Source: Opisthocomus hoazin (taxonomy: Eukaryota > Chordata > Aves > Opisthocomiformes > Opisthocomidae). Taken from it: 64,000 bases of DNA. The position numbers and the translations under genes were made by a program. Every line of letters begins with the position of its first letter. Position 1 is the stretch's first letter. Location of the stretch: NCBI RefSeq assembly GCF_030867145.1, contig NC_134419.1:6847501-6911500 (forward strand), written 5' to 3'. Below are positions 36,101-50,530 of the stretch, piece by piece. A model generated the notes under the pieces. That model ran no database searches, had not been told where the DNA came from, and saw nothing but the letters and a program-made list of their open reading frames with translations.

Positions 36101-39100
36101 TCCTCTCTACATTAAACAGTTCAGGCTCGCTGGAGGAAATGGGAAGATATATGAATTGCTGTTGTCTGTGGTGTACTTGGCCTGTGAACTGAAATTTTCA
36201 AAGCCTTTGTTCTGGCGTGTTTCATGGGCAATGCATTCTCTTAAATAAAGGTGTGGAGAAGTAAAGGAAAAAGATTTCACCTCTTCACACACAATTTTTG
36301 AAACATATTGATTTTTGTATGTTGTTTCTCAGAAAAATCTCGTGGTCTTGGTATCCTATTTCTTTAAAAAAAAAATAAAGCCAAGTGAGGCTCTTCTGAG
36401 TATGCAGAACATTGCATGAATTTGGTTTTTTTTCGTATTTTTGTTAAAAAAAACCCAAAACAACCAGGAGTAGCCTCCTAACAGAAGTGGAATAAACCTA
36501 TACCCCAGTAGTGTTGCATTGTAATTACGACTTGCAAATCTGCATGTGTAACCTTGTCCAGTGCAAAGCTTACTGACTTTCTGGGAAGCTTCTGTCCTGA
36601 AGAGCTTGAAATTAAACATGGTGGGTTTTCTTTAAGCATGTGCACATGCTCAAAAGTAAAGAACAGTGCTAGGTGCTTGTGTGCCTTTGTATGGCAGGTA
36701 ATTTAATAATGTGTTACTGCAATACTGATTTTTCATCACTGACAGACTTGGTGATGTCTGAGCTATTGATATTTTGAGACCTAGACTTATAGATGAGTAA
36801 CATGATAGGTTTGATACTGTCCTAAGTCATTGTGATAATGCTTGAATTTTACCTCCGGAGAATTTCTGATGCTGACTTGGGCTTACACTTTTGGGGAGAA
36901 AAGTAATGTACATGGACTGAAGAGTGTAGAGTACCTGTGAAAGCATTGCTGGGAAAGCATGAAAGGGGAAAAAAAAATAATGAAGCCGTAGTGTCTTGGT
37001 GACATTTTTGCTCCATTTTTCTGCTCTGTCCTCTGTTTTGCAGTCATACTGCGGAGAAGTGAGATGAGAATTTGGTTATGGGTGAGCAGCTGCAGAAATA
37101 AATTCTCAGGGAGGGCAAAGTCTGCATGTGTGTGTACAAATACATGGGAGTATGTGGACCAGGCTGCCTCTGAAAGTTTGCTTCATAGAGAAAAGCTCAT
37201 TGAATTATATATGTACTCACTGATGGTAGGGCTTCCTTTTAGAAGTATCAGCTTCCCGTTCCTGCTTACATTCAAGAGCAGACAGCAGAGTTTCAGGATG
37301 CCTCTGTGCTGACTCTTGTGTTAATGAGCAGATAGCTGTCAGTCTGGTCTGTATATGGTTTTCAGTGTCAGTCTTTCTGGCTTCACTATTTATCTTGAAT
37401 TTAAATGGGAATTCAGTATATAATCAACACCTAAAACCTGCTAAGCGCTGACACAGCAGTAATGCCCAGCTCTTCTCCTGATCTGACCGGCAGCATATAG
37501 GAAGCTAAATGAATATTAATGTATTCCTGTTGACTAGCAGCTTGGTTTTCTTGTTTCTTTCATCTTCTGCAATGAAGTATGAGCTTTCTGGCTGGGTCAT
37601 TAATAAAACAGCTAGTGGGTGATTGATTTCACCCAAAGTACGAGCTGGCCATTATGTCACTAATGTCAGCAGTGAATGGCTTTTCTGCTGTTGTCATGGT
37701 CTCCCCCTTAGCAATCACAAGGATTCAGGAGAACGCAAAGGAATAGTGTCATGGGGAACTTGCTTACCACATGTCTTGCTCCTGTTCTCATTGTGCAGTG
37801 TTCAGCTGAATGTGAATCCTCTTTTCCTGGGAGACACCAAGACCTCCTAGGCCTCTCGGTAAGAATGCAGGGACCTTCTCACATCCCTGTGGTGCAGGGC
37901 AGATTAGACTGCTGTAGCCAGTAGAAAAGAATATATATTTTTTTTCCAGACTGCTGAAGATAGATGGTGTCTGTCCTTCCTGGTCTGGAGGCTGTCTTGC
38001 CAACCATCTCTGCGTGTCTGATGTTCTCATGGCTCCAAGTCTTGTGTTTGGGCTGCCATGGAAAAAAGAGGCCATTACTTGTCAGTCTTAGGAAAATATA
38101 TTATCTAGAGTACCAAAGTTGCTCTATAGTTTCATTTAAGTGCAAACCAAACAATTTTGATCCAGTGAGCAGAAGAACTTGATCACCCTACTCTGAATTA
38201 ATGTAAGATCTGTTAAGGAGAGGGATCTTCCTCTAGAGAGTGTCAGAAGTGGGCTGAAGTTAATCGTTCTGGATTTGGACAGCTCAGTTAGCAGACCTTA
38301 GTTACCAGAAGAATTTTGGTTCAAAGCTAAATAGTTCAGCAGTGAACTACGATCTGGCAAAAAGTGTCCTGGCACATCTAGACACATAAACTTCTGAAAC
38401 AGATCTGGAGACTGTAACGTATGTTATGCTTAGGCCAGCAGATTTTATTAGAAAAATGAATGGGCTCCCTTCCCCTGCTAATTTTGGTGTATAACAGTCT
38501 TTACCACTTGTTTGCAGCCATTAAAAAAATCTGGAGCAAGTCCTGGTGCTAGAACATTCATCCCCTCTCCTGTGGTTTTAGTGCATGTGCTGGTTACTGC
38601 GGAACTAGCCAAAACAGTTGTGCAAATTCGTGCTCATGGATACACTCTTGCATGCAGGTGATTACAGGTCGAAAGAGGCAAGTATATACTCTCAAAGCCT
38701 TCAGTACAATGGGCATTTCCACGTATGCATATGAATTTTTCTGTTTTCTCCTTGGTCTTTCTCCTCTCCTGATTATTTTTTTTTCTCCCCAGGCACATTT
38801 TTGGCATTTGCTGTCAAAAAATTTTCCCCTTCATTAAGTCACCAACTTTAAAAGACACTGAAAAGCTCCTATAACCATTTCAGCTGGTATAAGCAATTAC
38901 AGAGATTTCCAGACAGCAAAATGACAACCTCAGTGAAGCTTGGACAATTGCTACATAGATGTTAATCAAGAGGGACACAGGCAGATTCCTGAATTATTAA
39001 AAATGCAATAATGTTTCTGAAGCCTTGATATGCCCTGATGAACTATGCTTAGGGAACAGATTTTGCGCGTCCTAAGTTCTCTTATCTGGTACAGCAGAGT

Positions 39101-41185
39101 AAGAACTGAGCAGCCTCCTCTCGTTGCCTTTCATCAGCTGGAACATCTTTTCAGCTTTGAATTTCTGAGGCTGTTTCGTTGCTTGTGCTGCCGTTCCCCC
39201 TCCCACCCTTCTGCTTCGTTTGCTTGACAAGAAGAAAAGGTAGAAAGTGAAGCACGCAGCTACATTTCCATAAGCTTAGACAAACTATTTCTTTTTCTTT
39301 CTACCCCAGACAGGGTGCTTATAATTAGTGATCCCTGCTGTGGTTGAAGCGGAGTTTTTAGAAGAAAGCTTTGGTGGTTGCTTACCAGCAAGAGTGTGAA
39401 ATAAAACGAATGCAGTTTATCATTGATTTGGGGAATAATTGTTAACCTCATAAGCTGGGCAAATAATTTTCTTCAGCCATGTTTGTTAGAAATACTGGAG
39501 CAGAGACTTAGTGGTACACTTTCCCCTGTCATGCTGAGATCAGGCAGTGCTGGCAGCATTTGGTGTCTTGAAATTGAACGCAGAATTAAAAGCTTCTTAA
39601 AAAAGCAGGCTATTAAAGTGGCACTAAGAAAACTCGTTACACTGCTCAGTGGTTGGGTGGCATAATCTGAGCTTCTGCTTTTAATTATAAGTGGACCCAC
39701 GTTGCAGAATGCAGGCCTGGGTTGAGAGGGTGTTTTGTGTGTGTATTTTAAGTCCTCCTGAAACTGGCAGTATGGAGCTCTTGGGTTTTGGCCAATGAGC
39801 AGTTCTAGTTTTGAAACAAAGAAAGAGAGGTGGTGAAATAATGGAAATTAGACTTCCCTAGTAGGAAGTAGAGTGTAATGGTATTGCAGACTCATCCTGA
39901 TAAGAATTTTAAAGCAACTGTTTGGTGGTAAAATGTGAAATACGTGGTGATTAACCTTTTAGTCTAAGGGATCAAGAGAAGTTATTCCTGTCACTGTTCT
40001 TAATTCTTGCAGTGTCATTATCCTGTCTTGCAAGGAGCTAACGTGATCTAGCCTTCCCTCACCCTGCAAAGCTTATTCTCATATCCTTTTTTAGTAGAAA
40101 AGGAAAGAAAAAAGATACTGAAAAATATGTGCATAGACCCTGGCTATGAAAGTCATGTTGTGTTGGAGCAGCTAAAGGGACAAGTCCTTGTAAGCAATGC
40201 ACAAAATTTCCCTTTGGTTTCATTTAGGCAGTTGGGTGTACAAAGCTTGTTGGTGTGCAAAGCTGAGCTCCAAATACAGCTCAGATGTAGTGCGAGTTCA
40301 GGACTTCTTTGCGCACTGCAACAACAACTAGTGTATTATAACGTAATCTATTTGTGCAAAAATTGGGCCCTCACGGCTATTTTTACTATGTGATAGATTT
40401 TTAGAGCTGTTGATTCCTATTTAATAGACGTAATATGAACACCAATTCCTTAAATCTGTCTTATTTCTTCTTTTTTGGTAACCAGAGACAAGTTTGGTTG
40501 TTTCCTGCTGTAAACATGAAATTACATTTTTAAGTTCTATTTAATTATTTTAGAAAACCAGTTCTTTCTGGAAACTTCTGCTGCTGTTGAACTGAATTGC
40601 TTGGTCGTTCTAGGAGGTGGAACAAGGATAATAAAGAATTTTACTTTCTTAAGTAGTAGAGATTCAAAATTTGGAAAGGTAACCAGTGCTATATCCAGTA
40701 TTGCTTAGCTTTTATTGAAGTAAATGAAATTCTCTTTTAAAGTCAGTCCACTACACAACAGATTTACCACTTAACTGAGTTTTAATTGACCCTTTTGTTA
40801 TTATAATGATGGGAATAATGCTCTGGTAAATGTATTTTCCAGTTGCTGATTTTAGTAATAAAAAACAGCCATAGATTCCAAAAGACAGAGAAACTCCGTT
40901 TAATGGAAATAGGATGCCCTCCCATTTTAAAGATAACAGGGTCTTCGTTTAACCTTAGATGGCACTCCCTGACTTGTTTTCTGTCTTTTCTTCATTATAT
41001 TGGCTCCTTGCCTTGAAGAGGAGATGGCTTTTTAATACAGCCATTAAATTCCACCAACTCAGAATCTTTCAATCCAATAACTATGGTAGATTAGTTCTTG
41101 ACTCTCTCCCTCTCCAACTGTAGCACTTGTGAATCAAGTGTTTGTTTTTCTTTGCAAGTTTTTTGATAGAATCAAAAGATTCAAA
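33191..41185 (+). other. LRP8: LRP8 intron 2, no gene recognised
   Basis: Eight kilobases of AT-rich unique DNA. It contains only short A/T homopolymers, for example around 36426-36455 where a T8 and an A8 run face each other. Short open frames have no domain. The stretch at about 37440-37680 is not repetitive and could be a conserved non-coding element, but this cannot be judged from one sequence. Confidence 0.55.
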
Positions 41186-41361
41186 GGGTTGTCAAGCACT
41201 GGAACAGGCTGCCCAGGGAAGTGGTTGAGTCACCATCCCTGGAGGTATTTCAAAGACGCGTAGATGTGGCACAGGGACACGGTTTAGGGGTGGGCTTAGC
41301 AGTGCTAGGCTAATGGTTGGACTTGATCGTAAAAGCCCTTTCCCACATAAATGATTCTATG
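41186..41361 (+). mobile_element. CR1 LINE fragment, 3' end
   Basis: Reads GGTTGTCAAGCACTGGAACA, GGCTGCCCAGGGAAGTGG, CCATCCCTGGAGGTATTTCA, TGGTTGGACTTGATCG and ends ATGATTCTATG, the CR1 3' terminal repeat. Plus strand, about 175 bp, 5'-truncated, non-coding. Confidence 0.92.
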
Positions 41362-43083
41362 TTTTTCTTTTTTTCTTATGACTTAGTTCACGTTGTTAGT
41401 ATGGCTCTCAGATGTGAAAGATAATGGTTTTACATAAAGCATCAGCAAGGCACTGGCTGCTGTGCTGTGTAAGGTAAAGCTGGTTGTAAAGTTGTGCTCA
41501 GAGACAAAGCAAAGGTTCGTGTCCTGGAGCTGTGAACATGGCTGGAAAGGGGATAGTCCTAGTTGGTGTTTAGTGCTGTCCAAAAGAGCAACCCCTGCAC
41601 TTCCCCTGGGAAATAGCAGCATTGGTATAGTGCAAGATTTTGTTGCGTATTCACTAGTTTGAGGACAAAGCATAGAATGATAAACATAACAATTGGTAAC
41701 TTTAGTTATAATCTAGTGAATATGCCATAATTTCTGAGGAAAATAGTCTTATTGTCTGGAAAGGGTAACAATCCTTTATTTTAGAAATGTCAGTTTTAAA
41801 ATAATCTGGCTTGGCTTGATACAGCTCATCGATGAGCAAAAGATACTTAATCAAAATTATCATGGGATTTGTTTTTGAATTCTGACCTCTCATTGTATTC
41901 CCACTGAGTGCCTCCAGCACAGGGTCCAGAGGTTGGATTTGACTTACAGCACTTCTGTTCAGGCTCTGGGAAGGGAGGGTTTAGCCTTTACGTTACACTG
42001 ATCCTCCAATGGCACCAGAGCCTGGCTGGCTCCTGGCATACCTTTAGGTGAGGGCTGCTCTGTGCCATCTAGAAAAATCGGTCTGCTGGCCAGAAATCAC
42101 TGTAGTGGTATCTCATGTCTGTCCTTGCACTTCTGTGGTGTGCTTGGTCTTCTCCTTTCCTCCCCCAGCTGATCCCCTGCTCCTGGAGGGACTCCATTGC
42201 CATCATACACATCAGCCCCATAATTATTGAGATGTGCTTGGACATGACCAGTTTCGAGATGTAATGCTTGTTTTCAGTGACTCATTCTGGTTTAATCTGC
42301 AAAGTTTGGCAGAGAAAACTGTCACTATGAAAAACTGTTTACCTATCTACTTATTTCTTTTAGTGCAGAACATAGTTTGTGTTTAAGGGGGACAGATTTT
42401 TGCCTCCAAAGTACCTTGCTTTGTGCTAGCTCCCAAATGGGACCTTGATTTCTAAGCCAGTTTCTGCTGCAATTTATACTGACAAGTCTTGGAAGTAGTT
42501 GGGACTGGATGTGCTGTGAATACATTAAAGCATCCTGTATTTGTGCTGCATTCTCTGGTACAGGAATTGAGCGTCTGTTTTGACTGACAGGTGTCCCTCA
42601 GCTGTATTCGCTCTTATAGCATGGGAGTTTGTGGACAGAAGAGATACATGTGGGCAAGATCTCTTGTACATTCAAAAATGTCCAGAGGTCTTTGCTACTG
42701 GGAATAGAAAGAAATGAACGAAATATGCCAAAAGATACAGAATAAATTCCAGGTATGATGGCATTTTTTGCATAAGCAATGTATGAAACTTACAGCCTGC
42801 TGATGATAAATTGTAAGTTTTGAAAACCTCTTTTGTTATATAAGTTTAATGAGGGTTAAATACTAAATGAAAGGCAAGCAATTTGAATGCCGGCAAAACA
42901 GAGCTGGGGTGGTTACCTGGTAGTGCTACAAGCAGATAATGTAATTTAGACAAGGGTGTTGAGACACGTTATAGATACCCATTTTAAACTTCACCTCTCC
43001 ACCTCTGAAGTTGTGTGATTCATCATTTACGGGCAGACGGTTCCCATCTGGCTACGCAGGTACCTCTTGCTGTGCTTCTGCAG

Positions 43084-43161
43084 GCGACCGGCTACAGCAG
43101 AAGCTACCAGAGAGGCCTTGGGCTCCCAGCAAGGGGCCGTTCTGCGTGCCCAGGGCAGCAG
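43084..43161 (+). other. Exon-like segment, unsupported cassette-exon candidate
   Basis: A pyrimidine-rich acceptor (CTCTTGCTGTGCTTCTGCAG, ending 43083) and a donor (CAG|GTAACC at 43162) bound 78 bp that stay open in the phase-1 frame required by LRP8 exon 2. It would encode about 26 residues containing DRLQQKLPERPWAPSKGPF and a single cysteine. No homology is recognised, and an unpaired cysteine between LDL-A modules would be unusual, so this may be chance. Confidence 0.2.
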
Positions 43162-44176
43162 GTAACCACTCAGTGTCTCTCACACAGCGGCAGTGCTTAC
43201 CAGCGCTGCGGACCTGCGAGAGACTTCACATTCTTCAAAGTGGAGCTTTGAAACCCTTCATGGATTCTACAGTGGGTTATACTATTAAAAAATGTAACGG
43301 GAATAAACACTCGTAATCCTTCAAACCAGTAATATGTACTGGAATCACTAAGCATTAAATAAGTATTAAAAATGTCTAGAAACATCTTTGGAAAAATTAT
43401 ATAAAGTTGATGCTTATGTTGTAAATGTACTGCAGTAGCTTCAGGAAAATAAAGAATTCATTTAAAGAAGTTTAGAAAAAGATTGTATTTAACAAAATAA
43501 ATCTTAAACTTTGAATATAACAAAATGCAAATTTGAGGGAACTCAACAATGTTATGCCAAGACCTTGTGTGTAATTTAATTTCCAGTCTCTACACACAGT
43601 TAATGGATGTAGTATAGCCAGAGTTGTAGCTACTTCCAGCGTTCACTATTTTTAAGCAGTATGCTGCTACTTTGTGGATGAACTAAAGCACGCGTGCTGT
43701 TAGCTCGCTTCTTGTAAGCAACCTGCCCAAGCAGGCCTCCTTCAGCCTGCTTTGAGGCAGATCACAGGTTTGGACTGTCTTGTACTCCATAGCTGTGTCA
43801 CACTGCAGATAAGTGTGATTTTTGTAGTCTTTTCGGTTTGAGGTTTTTTAATGCAGTAAGGCATGATTAGTTTTTATAGGGAGGCAAGCTTTATGTATAC
43901 ACTCAATTATCTAGCTCATGGGAAACCAATCTCTTCCAAATTTTACAGTGGAATGTGTCATCTTGTGACCATCTTGCCTTGCAAGGAAAAAATACGCCAA
44001 CCATCTCACCTTTACTTTAGATTTTTTATTTTATTTATGGTGTGGATTAAATTCCCATTCAACCTTAACTTCTGTTTTCCACTGTTTCACTAAAATGGAA
44101 AGGTTGTATCACATACTTCAACTACTGTTACCAAACTCTGCCCGTTCTCCTCTTATAAGGGAGAAGACTAAGCAGA

Positions 44177-44226
44177 TACATACACACGTGCACATATATA
44201 TACACATATATATACATATATATAAT
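44177..44226. repeat. AT/AC dinucleotide microsatellite
   Basis: Interrupted (CA)n and (TA)n units, including CACATATATATACACATATA. An imperfect alternating purine-pyrimidine tract. Confidence 0.9.
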
Positions 44227-47200
44227 TACCTAATCAGTCTGTTTTCAGAGTGATGTTGAATATGTGCTTTTCCTTGTTTTGCTTTCATTTATTTTGTGTT
44301 TTCTTCTGGATATTCATCTTTATTTTTCATTTTTCATTATTTTGATGTTTCGAAGAGAAAAGAGAACAGCACACTGATCACTGAATTCTTTTTAAAAAGA
44401 ACAACTCTGAAAAGAAAGATGAACAAATGAATATTTACTCATTAAGTGCTTTTTGCAGATTTTTTGCAGGTTTTTAAGACCAGGTTAGCTCCATCAGTTT
44501 TTCCTGAAACAGGGAATTTTGATGTACCCACTGTTTGTATTATACTACTTATTTAATCTTGTTGCTTGATGCTTAAAATATTAAGAGGGAGCTGGTACAC
44601 TAAGGCTCTCAGCATTACTAACATGGAATTTTGAACAGCTGTTGACAGCAGAGAAAACATCGCAGAATTTTCCCAGTTTTAGTAAAGACCATGAAGGGAA
44701 GTGTATTTTAAAATAATGGGAGACAAAGGCAAATATATGTTGGAGAGAAATGTGCTCTTCAGATAAGATTTTGTTACCACTTTACGGTAAAGAGAAGACT
44801 GGAGGGTCTGCAAAATCTCTGAACAAGTGTCTCGCCAGGTTCTGTGTCACGCTCAGATTTCTTTACCTTAGGGCATAAGCTGTCAATGCATCATGCAGAG
44901 AGAACGTATTCTCTTTTGAAAACATCTAGGAAAGAAAAACTTCTGTGCATGCGTCACTATGCAGTTGCCTTTATAATTTATGCCTTTTTCTTGCTTCATT
45001 TCAAGCTGCCTTCAGCTCTGGTGGTGGTGAGGAGCTGAATCCCGTTTTGTTCCTCCCGTCTCCTGTGAGGCTCCACTTTCAGCACGCGGTGACGGGGTGA
45101 CCCAGATTCCCAGGGGCGTCTTGTGAATGCAATGCTGATGCACTGCTTTCGGAGTCCTTGGTTGGCAAGTCTTATCCCAGCTAGACGATGTTATTTTCTT
45201 TCCTCCTCCTCAGTTTCTGACAGGTGCATCTTCCAGTAGTGATATAATATAGTTAGCATGAAGTAGCAGCATGTGTGCCTGGATATTTGCATGAGTACAA
45301 ATGGAAATAACAGTTGGATGAAGGGGCAGACAGGTGTGTTTAATAAAATATAGCAGTGGGAGAGGATGGAGAGAGAGAAAAAAACCCCACAGGCATAGGA
45401 GGCTCATGGTGAAGCCTGAGAGGCCATGAAGCCAGGTAGGCTGGAGGGGTTTGGAAAAGCCAAGAGAAAATAAGATCAGAGGAATGGCTGCTCCCTGGTT
45501 ATGGGCAAAAGAGACAGGAGTGGGAACAGATGGCTCTAAATTGTATAGCCTCCTGTGCCTCTCTGCGATCAAACTGCCTTTGACTTCTTATTTGAAGGTG
45601 GAATGGAGACTTTTACAGTTGATACACAAAAAATCAGGTCCTTAAAAGGCAAACCCACAGTTTTGGTAAGTGCTGAGAAGGAGCTTGTGGGTGTGCACTT
45701 TTGTTGCAAGGGCAATGAACAGTCATGAGCCTTTTCTGATGGGTCATCGTGTTTAAAAAAACACCAGTCTGTTCATCTTAGATGGTCTTAGTTCATTGTG
45801 CTTAATATTTTTCCTTTCTTTTTGGGAACAATAAAAGCAAGGTAGGTTGAGGGATTGTTTTCAGCAGCTTGCTTTGGTTAGATGCTGTATCTAGGGTTCT
45901 TTTACCAGGAGTCCTTACGCCTGTAGGCTCAGCATGCTTGAAGTTGCTTTTTGTTGTAGGGTTGGTTTTTTTGTTTGTTTTTGTAAAACTACTTGACTGC
46001 TACAACATAGACATATAATGATGTTGCTCATTAACACAGCAGACTGAGTTTATGGTTTAACAGAGGAATGCCACGTCAGTGGGGCACGGCAGGGATCCCC
46101 ATTCAATCTGGAGATCTCAAAACAGCTTTTAGTTTTTCTTTTCTATGAAGTAAATTATCGGTGCTTTTAGGAAGCCCATCCAGAATCATGAGAGGGTGAA
46201 GGTGCCTCCCTGGCTGCAACTACCAGAGCTGGAAAAATAACTTGTATGAACTCTCCAGTGACTGAGTTCCTGGGAGGAGAGTCCTTTCTTGGACCCCCAT
46301 GCACAGTGTATCCCTACGGTCTCTCTTTTCCGTGTGCTGATTATTTCTGTTAAGCAAAAGGACAGCCTTTAGCAACTAGATTGATTCCTGGCTGTCCATT
46401 AGGCAGAAAAACTTTTCCTTAAGTTTCCTAGAATGTAGTGTATGAGGCATTGCCCTCTGTGGACACTGCAAAACATGCTTCTGTTCTAAAAAGCTTTTCA
46501 TATGGGACACTACTATAAAAAAAATGAATAGCTTTTAGTGAGACTCTGGAATCCTACTAGATTTTATAACACTTCAAATATTTTGGGGTATTCAGAAGAA
46601 TAGTTTTTCAGTTTCAGGCTGTCCCCCCCACTCTCAGACATATACCTACTTATTTTACTGTGTGAATTTAGAGGCTGTATAAGTCTTGGAAGCAGTGTTC
46701 TCTGCTTTAGGATCTCACTGCCTTTTATAAGTGAGTGCTTGAAAACATGCCAGTAACTACTGAATTTCGCTTCAAAAGAATTATTAAAAGGTGCCCGATT
46801 TTCTTTTCTTCCATTTTTTTAATCATACCTTCTCTGGCCAGATCTTCAACCCTACATTTTATATCCTGTGCTTGTCTGAAATATGTTGAATTCAGTTGAG
46901 TTATTTTTGGTGTGCATTGCCGAGACTGTAGTCATGCTAAGAGTTATTGTTTGCTGGGGAAAAACAAGCCATGGAGTTTCAAACCCTGCTGGTTTAAATG
47001 CACTTGGCTGAAGAGCGTGGAAGCCTTACTCCCGTAGAAGCAGCCGTGTGTTTGCAGCTGCACAGCAACGTGGATGTGCAAGTTATGAACTCTCAGGCTG
47101 TAAGAAATCCCATGTCCTCAGCCCGTGCTGGGAGAAATCGCATAACTCAACTGAAATGTTGCTTTAGGATGGGCAGAGTTTTATAGTCTGTGTTACAGAC

Positions 47201-50200
47201 TGTATTTATGGTCTGTTTGCAGGATTGCTGGTCTCTGTTGGGTATCCTTTCCCTTGGCTGTCTTACTCTGTTGACCCTTCAGGGAGGGTAAACATGCATC
47301 TGTCATGATGATCAGAGCTGTGAGAAGTACTGAGGGAATTTCCTATCCTTGTTCACCAGCTCCTGCTTCTGGAGATGGCAGCAGCTTTCTGGGCATTCCA
47401 AGATGCAGCTGGGGGTTTGACTGTTTTGGCTGGGCCTCGTTGACTGGAATGGGATAATTATGGTTTTGGAGAGGAGCGTGAGAGGACCTAAAGTGTGGCT
47501 CGGTGAAAAGTTAAGAGGACACCTTGGTTTCAATTCACGGGGTCTGTCACATTGGATTGGTGACAGATGGAGTGAATGGAAGTTGGCTGTGTCTGGTTTC
47601 GACAACCAGAAAGAAATCTGAGGAGACAGACACAGCAAGGCAGGAGCTGGGGAGAGGGCAGAGGGTGTTTCACGTTGGAGGGGAGGGGGTGGGTAGAGCA
47701 CTGTGGTGTCTGCAGTTTAATTATGTTCCAACTTCTTATGAAGTTACTTAAGAATTAGAAAAATTGCATTTGTGGTACTGTGTGTTTGATACGTCTCTTG
47801 GCCAAATTTTGAAAAAAACCCTTGGGAATATCACGTTAGCTATTAAAGTCCGAAGGGAACCTGCTTGTTGTTACATTTCTGGAACTGAGTAATTGTTTGC
47901 CGTTGGATCGCACTCCAGCCTTAGGATTTACTGGAAGGAGTTTATTCCAGGAAAATCTAGACCAGTGAAGGCAGTAGCAGTGACAGTGTGAAACACCTGA
48001 TGAGTTTGGATTGCCTGGGGTAGCGTGTCTCAAGCTGTGGCCTACAGAGCTGTCTGGTACTGAACTGTAAGAGCAGAGAAGGAGAAACTGTTGTGGCAGC
48101 TGGACGAAGAAGCTGCAGAACATTGCGAGTCTGCTGTGGGGAAACCACAGTAGCTCCTCTGACCTGGATGCCTAATGCTTTTCAAATGAATTTAAAGGAT
48201 TCCTGTGGTTTGTGGGAAGGGGGCTAATGACCTTCCCTCTTCCTCTGTTTGTGGCAGGCATTTGAAATCTAACAGGAAGAAAGACTGAGACCGAGAAAGT
48301 CCAACTATAAAATTCTTTTCAGGCTTTGTTGAGATAAAAATTGTATTTTCCTTTAGTCAGGTTGTTTTATAAGACTAGCAGGATGTTTCTACGATGCTGG
48401 CCTATGTTACTGCCAAAGGAACAAAAACATATGCAAGAATGTCTGTGTGCTTGTGAACACTGCTTGCAATTACATGTTCGCCTATGCTGGGATTATGTGC
48501 TTTGATTATATGATGTGTCTTGGTCTGCCCCATAGAATTCCTGTGTTCACTGGTGAATGTGTTGGACGCAGAAGAGAGCAGAAGTAAGATTGTATGCTTG
48601 ATGCTGCAGCTTCACTTTATTTTAAATATATTGTCTAGATAATGCAGTGTGTACTATTTATAGCAACACAAAAAGATTTCAAGATTATGCCTAGAGCAAG
48701 GAGAGCAGGAGAGTTATAAGAATTTGCAGATTGTAGTATAGAAAGGTAGCATATACAGTCGTGCCCATTACACTTAGGAGAAGCCACATTGCTGACACAG
48801 AGAGCTGAAAATGATTGGGACAAGCCAGGGGTGGACCCTGATGTCCCTTGAAATTGGCACTTGAAAGCAGTCGTATGCAAAAGGGAAAGGTTACTGCATC
48901 CTTGCCAGGGGTGACAAAATGGGCAAACCCTTCACTGCCACTGACAGATCTGGAAGATGCTGGTGGATTATGAGGAAGCCTGTGGTTAGAGGTGAGTAAC
49001 AGGTACAGGTGTTTTATCTTCTAGTTAAGTTCAGATTTACATGAAGTAATAATTAACATCAGCTACCTCTGTCAATGATGAGGATCTGTCATGTAACTTC
49101 ATTGGTCTAAGACAAAGCTGTAGATGGTTCGGTTTTGGAGAACAGCTTGCCTTTCACTAGTATTCTGTGGTTGGACAGGAGAAGTTCTGTTCTCTCTGGC
49201 ATGAAAAGTGCATGAAGAAAGTGGAAGGATATGAAGATGTGAATAGGTATCTTTTTCTCCGTTCTCCTGTGCAGGCTTGAAGCAGGGTAAAAGTTACAGC
49301 TGGGTAGAAGAAAATGCTGTTGGCTTCCATATTACCGAGGCTTTGCTATATAGTGTTGAATGTTATAAAAATAAACTTGAGCAAATATATGCTCTTCTAA
49401 CTGTCAAAAATTGCAAAAACATGCACTGGGTTTGATGAGCAGTTGTCTAGGCACTGTAAATATATTCCTAAGAAACTAGGTTTGACAGACAGGGGAGGAC
49501 ATGCAAGCTGCAGGATTTCAGCATTTTTGAAATCTCATTTTCATCTCTGGACTCTCAGTCTTCTTTTGGGTGCGCATGCACAAATACCCGTGAAGGCAGT
49601 GTTCCCAGTGCAAACTATTTTCCAGCATTGATGGTTTAGAAGTCCAAAATTGTGCGGTTCTCATTTCAAACAATACCAGATTTGCTGTAGCATAGGGGTA
49701 CCCTGAGCAGCAACATGCCCGGAGTGAGACCTGTTGGCTGCTGGCTCTAGAAGAGGCAAGTCTGTGAGGTAACCTGGAGTTTGCCCAGCTAAGGGCAGTA
49801 GGTTGTGTTTTAAAAAAATCTGTTGCAGTAATTCCTCTGCAATAAGTATTTTGGGAGAGCTGTTTTGGTAAACTTCCAAGTGCAGATTACTTCTGATTAT
49901 CTGATTTTCCTTCTTCACTAATTGCCTTAGGCTCCTGCTAACAGCTGCCCATCCCTTGCATATGGAAGGGCAGCTGGGGCCGGGGGGCCGGACAGGGCAC
50001 AGATCTGGTCGGTATTGCAGCCAGCCCACCCGCCCAGCCGCTGTGCCCCGCAGCTTCCCCACCGCGTGGCTCCGCAGGACAACGGTGAGGGGACCCCACT
50101 GGGAAGCTCCGTGGGGCACAGGCGGTGCTTTGGTATCCAATTCAGAGGATTAATACCGCTTTCTGTTCCTTGGACACTGCAGCCAGTTGGCCGAGTGTTC

Positions 50201-50496
50201 AGATTCAGTTTGCCCACTTCTTGAGTGCACTTACTTGTGTAAATCTGCTCAAGCGTTTAAGTCTGAAAGAGCAAACAAACAGGGGAATGAACAGACGGCT
50301 CTGCTGGCTCTGGAGGGGTGGCTTGCTTCTTTTCCCTTGTTTCCGTGAGTGTGGCCCCGTGCAGTACATACAATGCCGTCTGTCAGCTGGCCTTTCCCAA
50401 ATGAGGGCTTTGCTGAGAGGCGTGAAGTGCCGTCTGTGCACCCGGCATCTTTGCTCCTTTTGAAATGCTCGTTGGAAACTGGACACATACTCGCTC

Positions 50497-50530
50497 CTCT
50501 TCCTCTTCCTCAGCGCTCTTCCTCTTCCTC
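50497..50530. repeat. Polypyrimidine direct repeat
   Basis: The 15-mer CTCTTCCTCTTCCTC occurs exactly twice (50497-50511 and 50516-50530), separated by AGCG. The tract is pyrimidine-only apart from the spacer, so triplex-forming potential exists. A NotI site (GCGGCCGC, 50534-50541) follows. Confidence 0.93.

Noticed and set aside
50046..50086. CGCAG...AACG|GTGAGG, a mini-exon-like configuration
   Set aside because: Gives only tiny or frame-incompatible exons and is likely due to GC-rich composition.
49661..50140. 159-codon minus-strand open frame
   Set aside because: Lies partly in a GC-rich patch that suppresses stop codons, and has no recognisable family or conserved motif.
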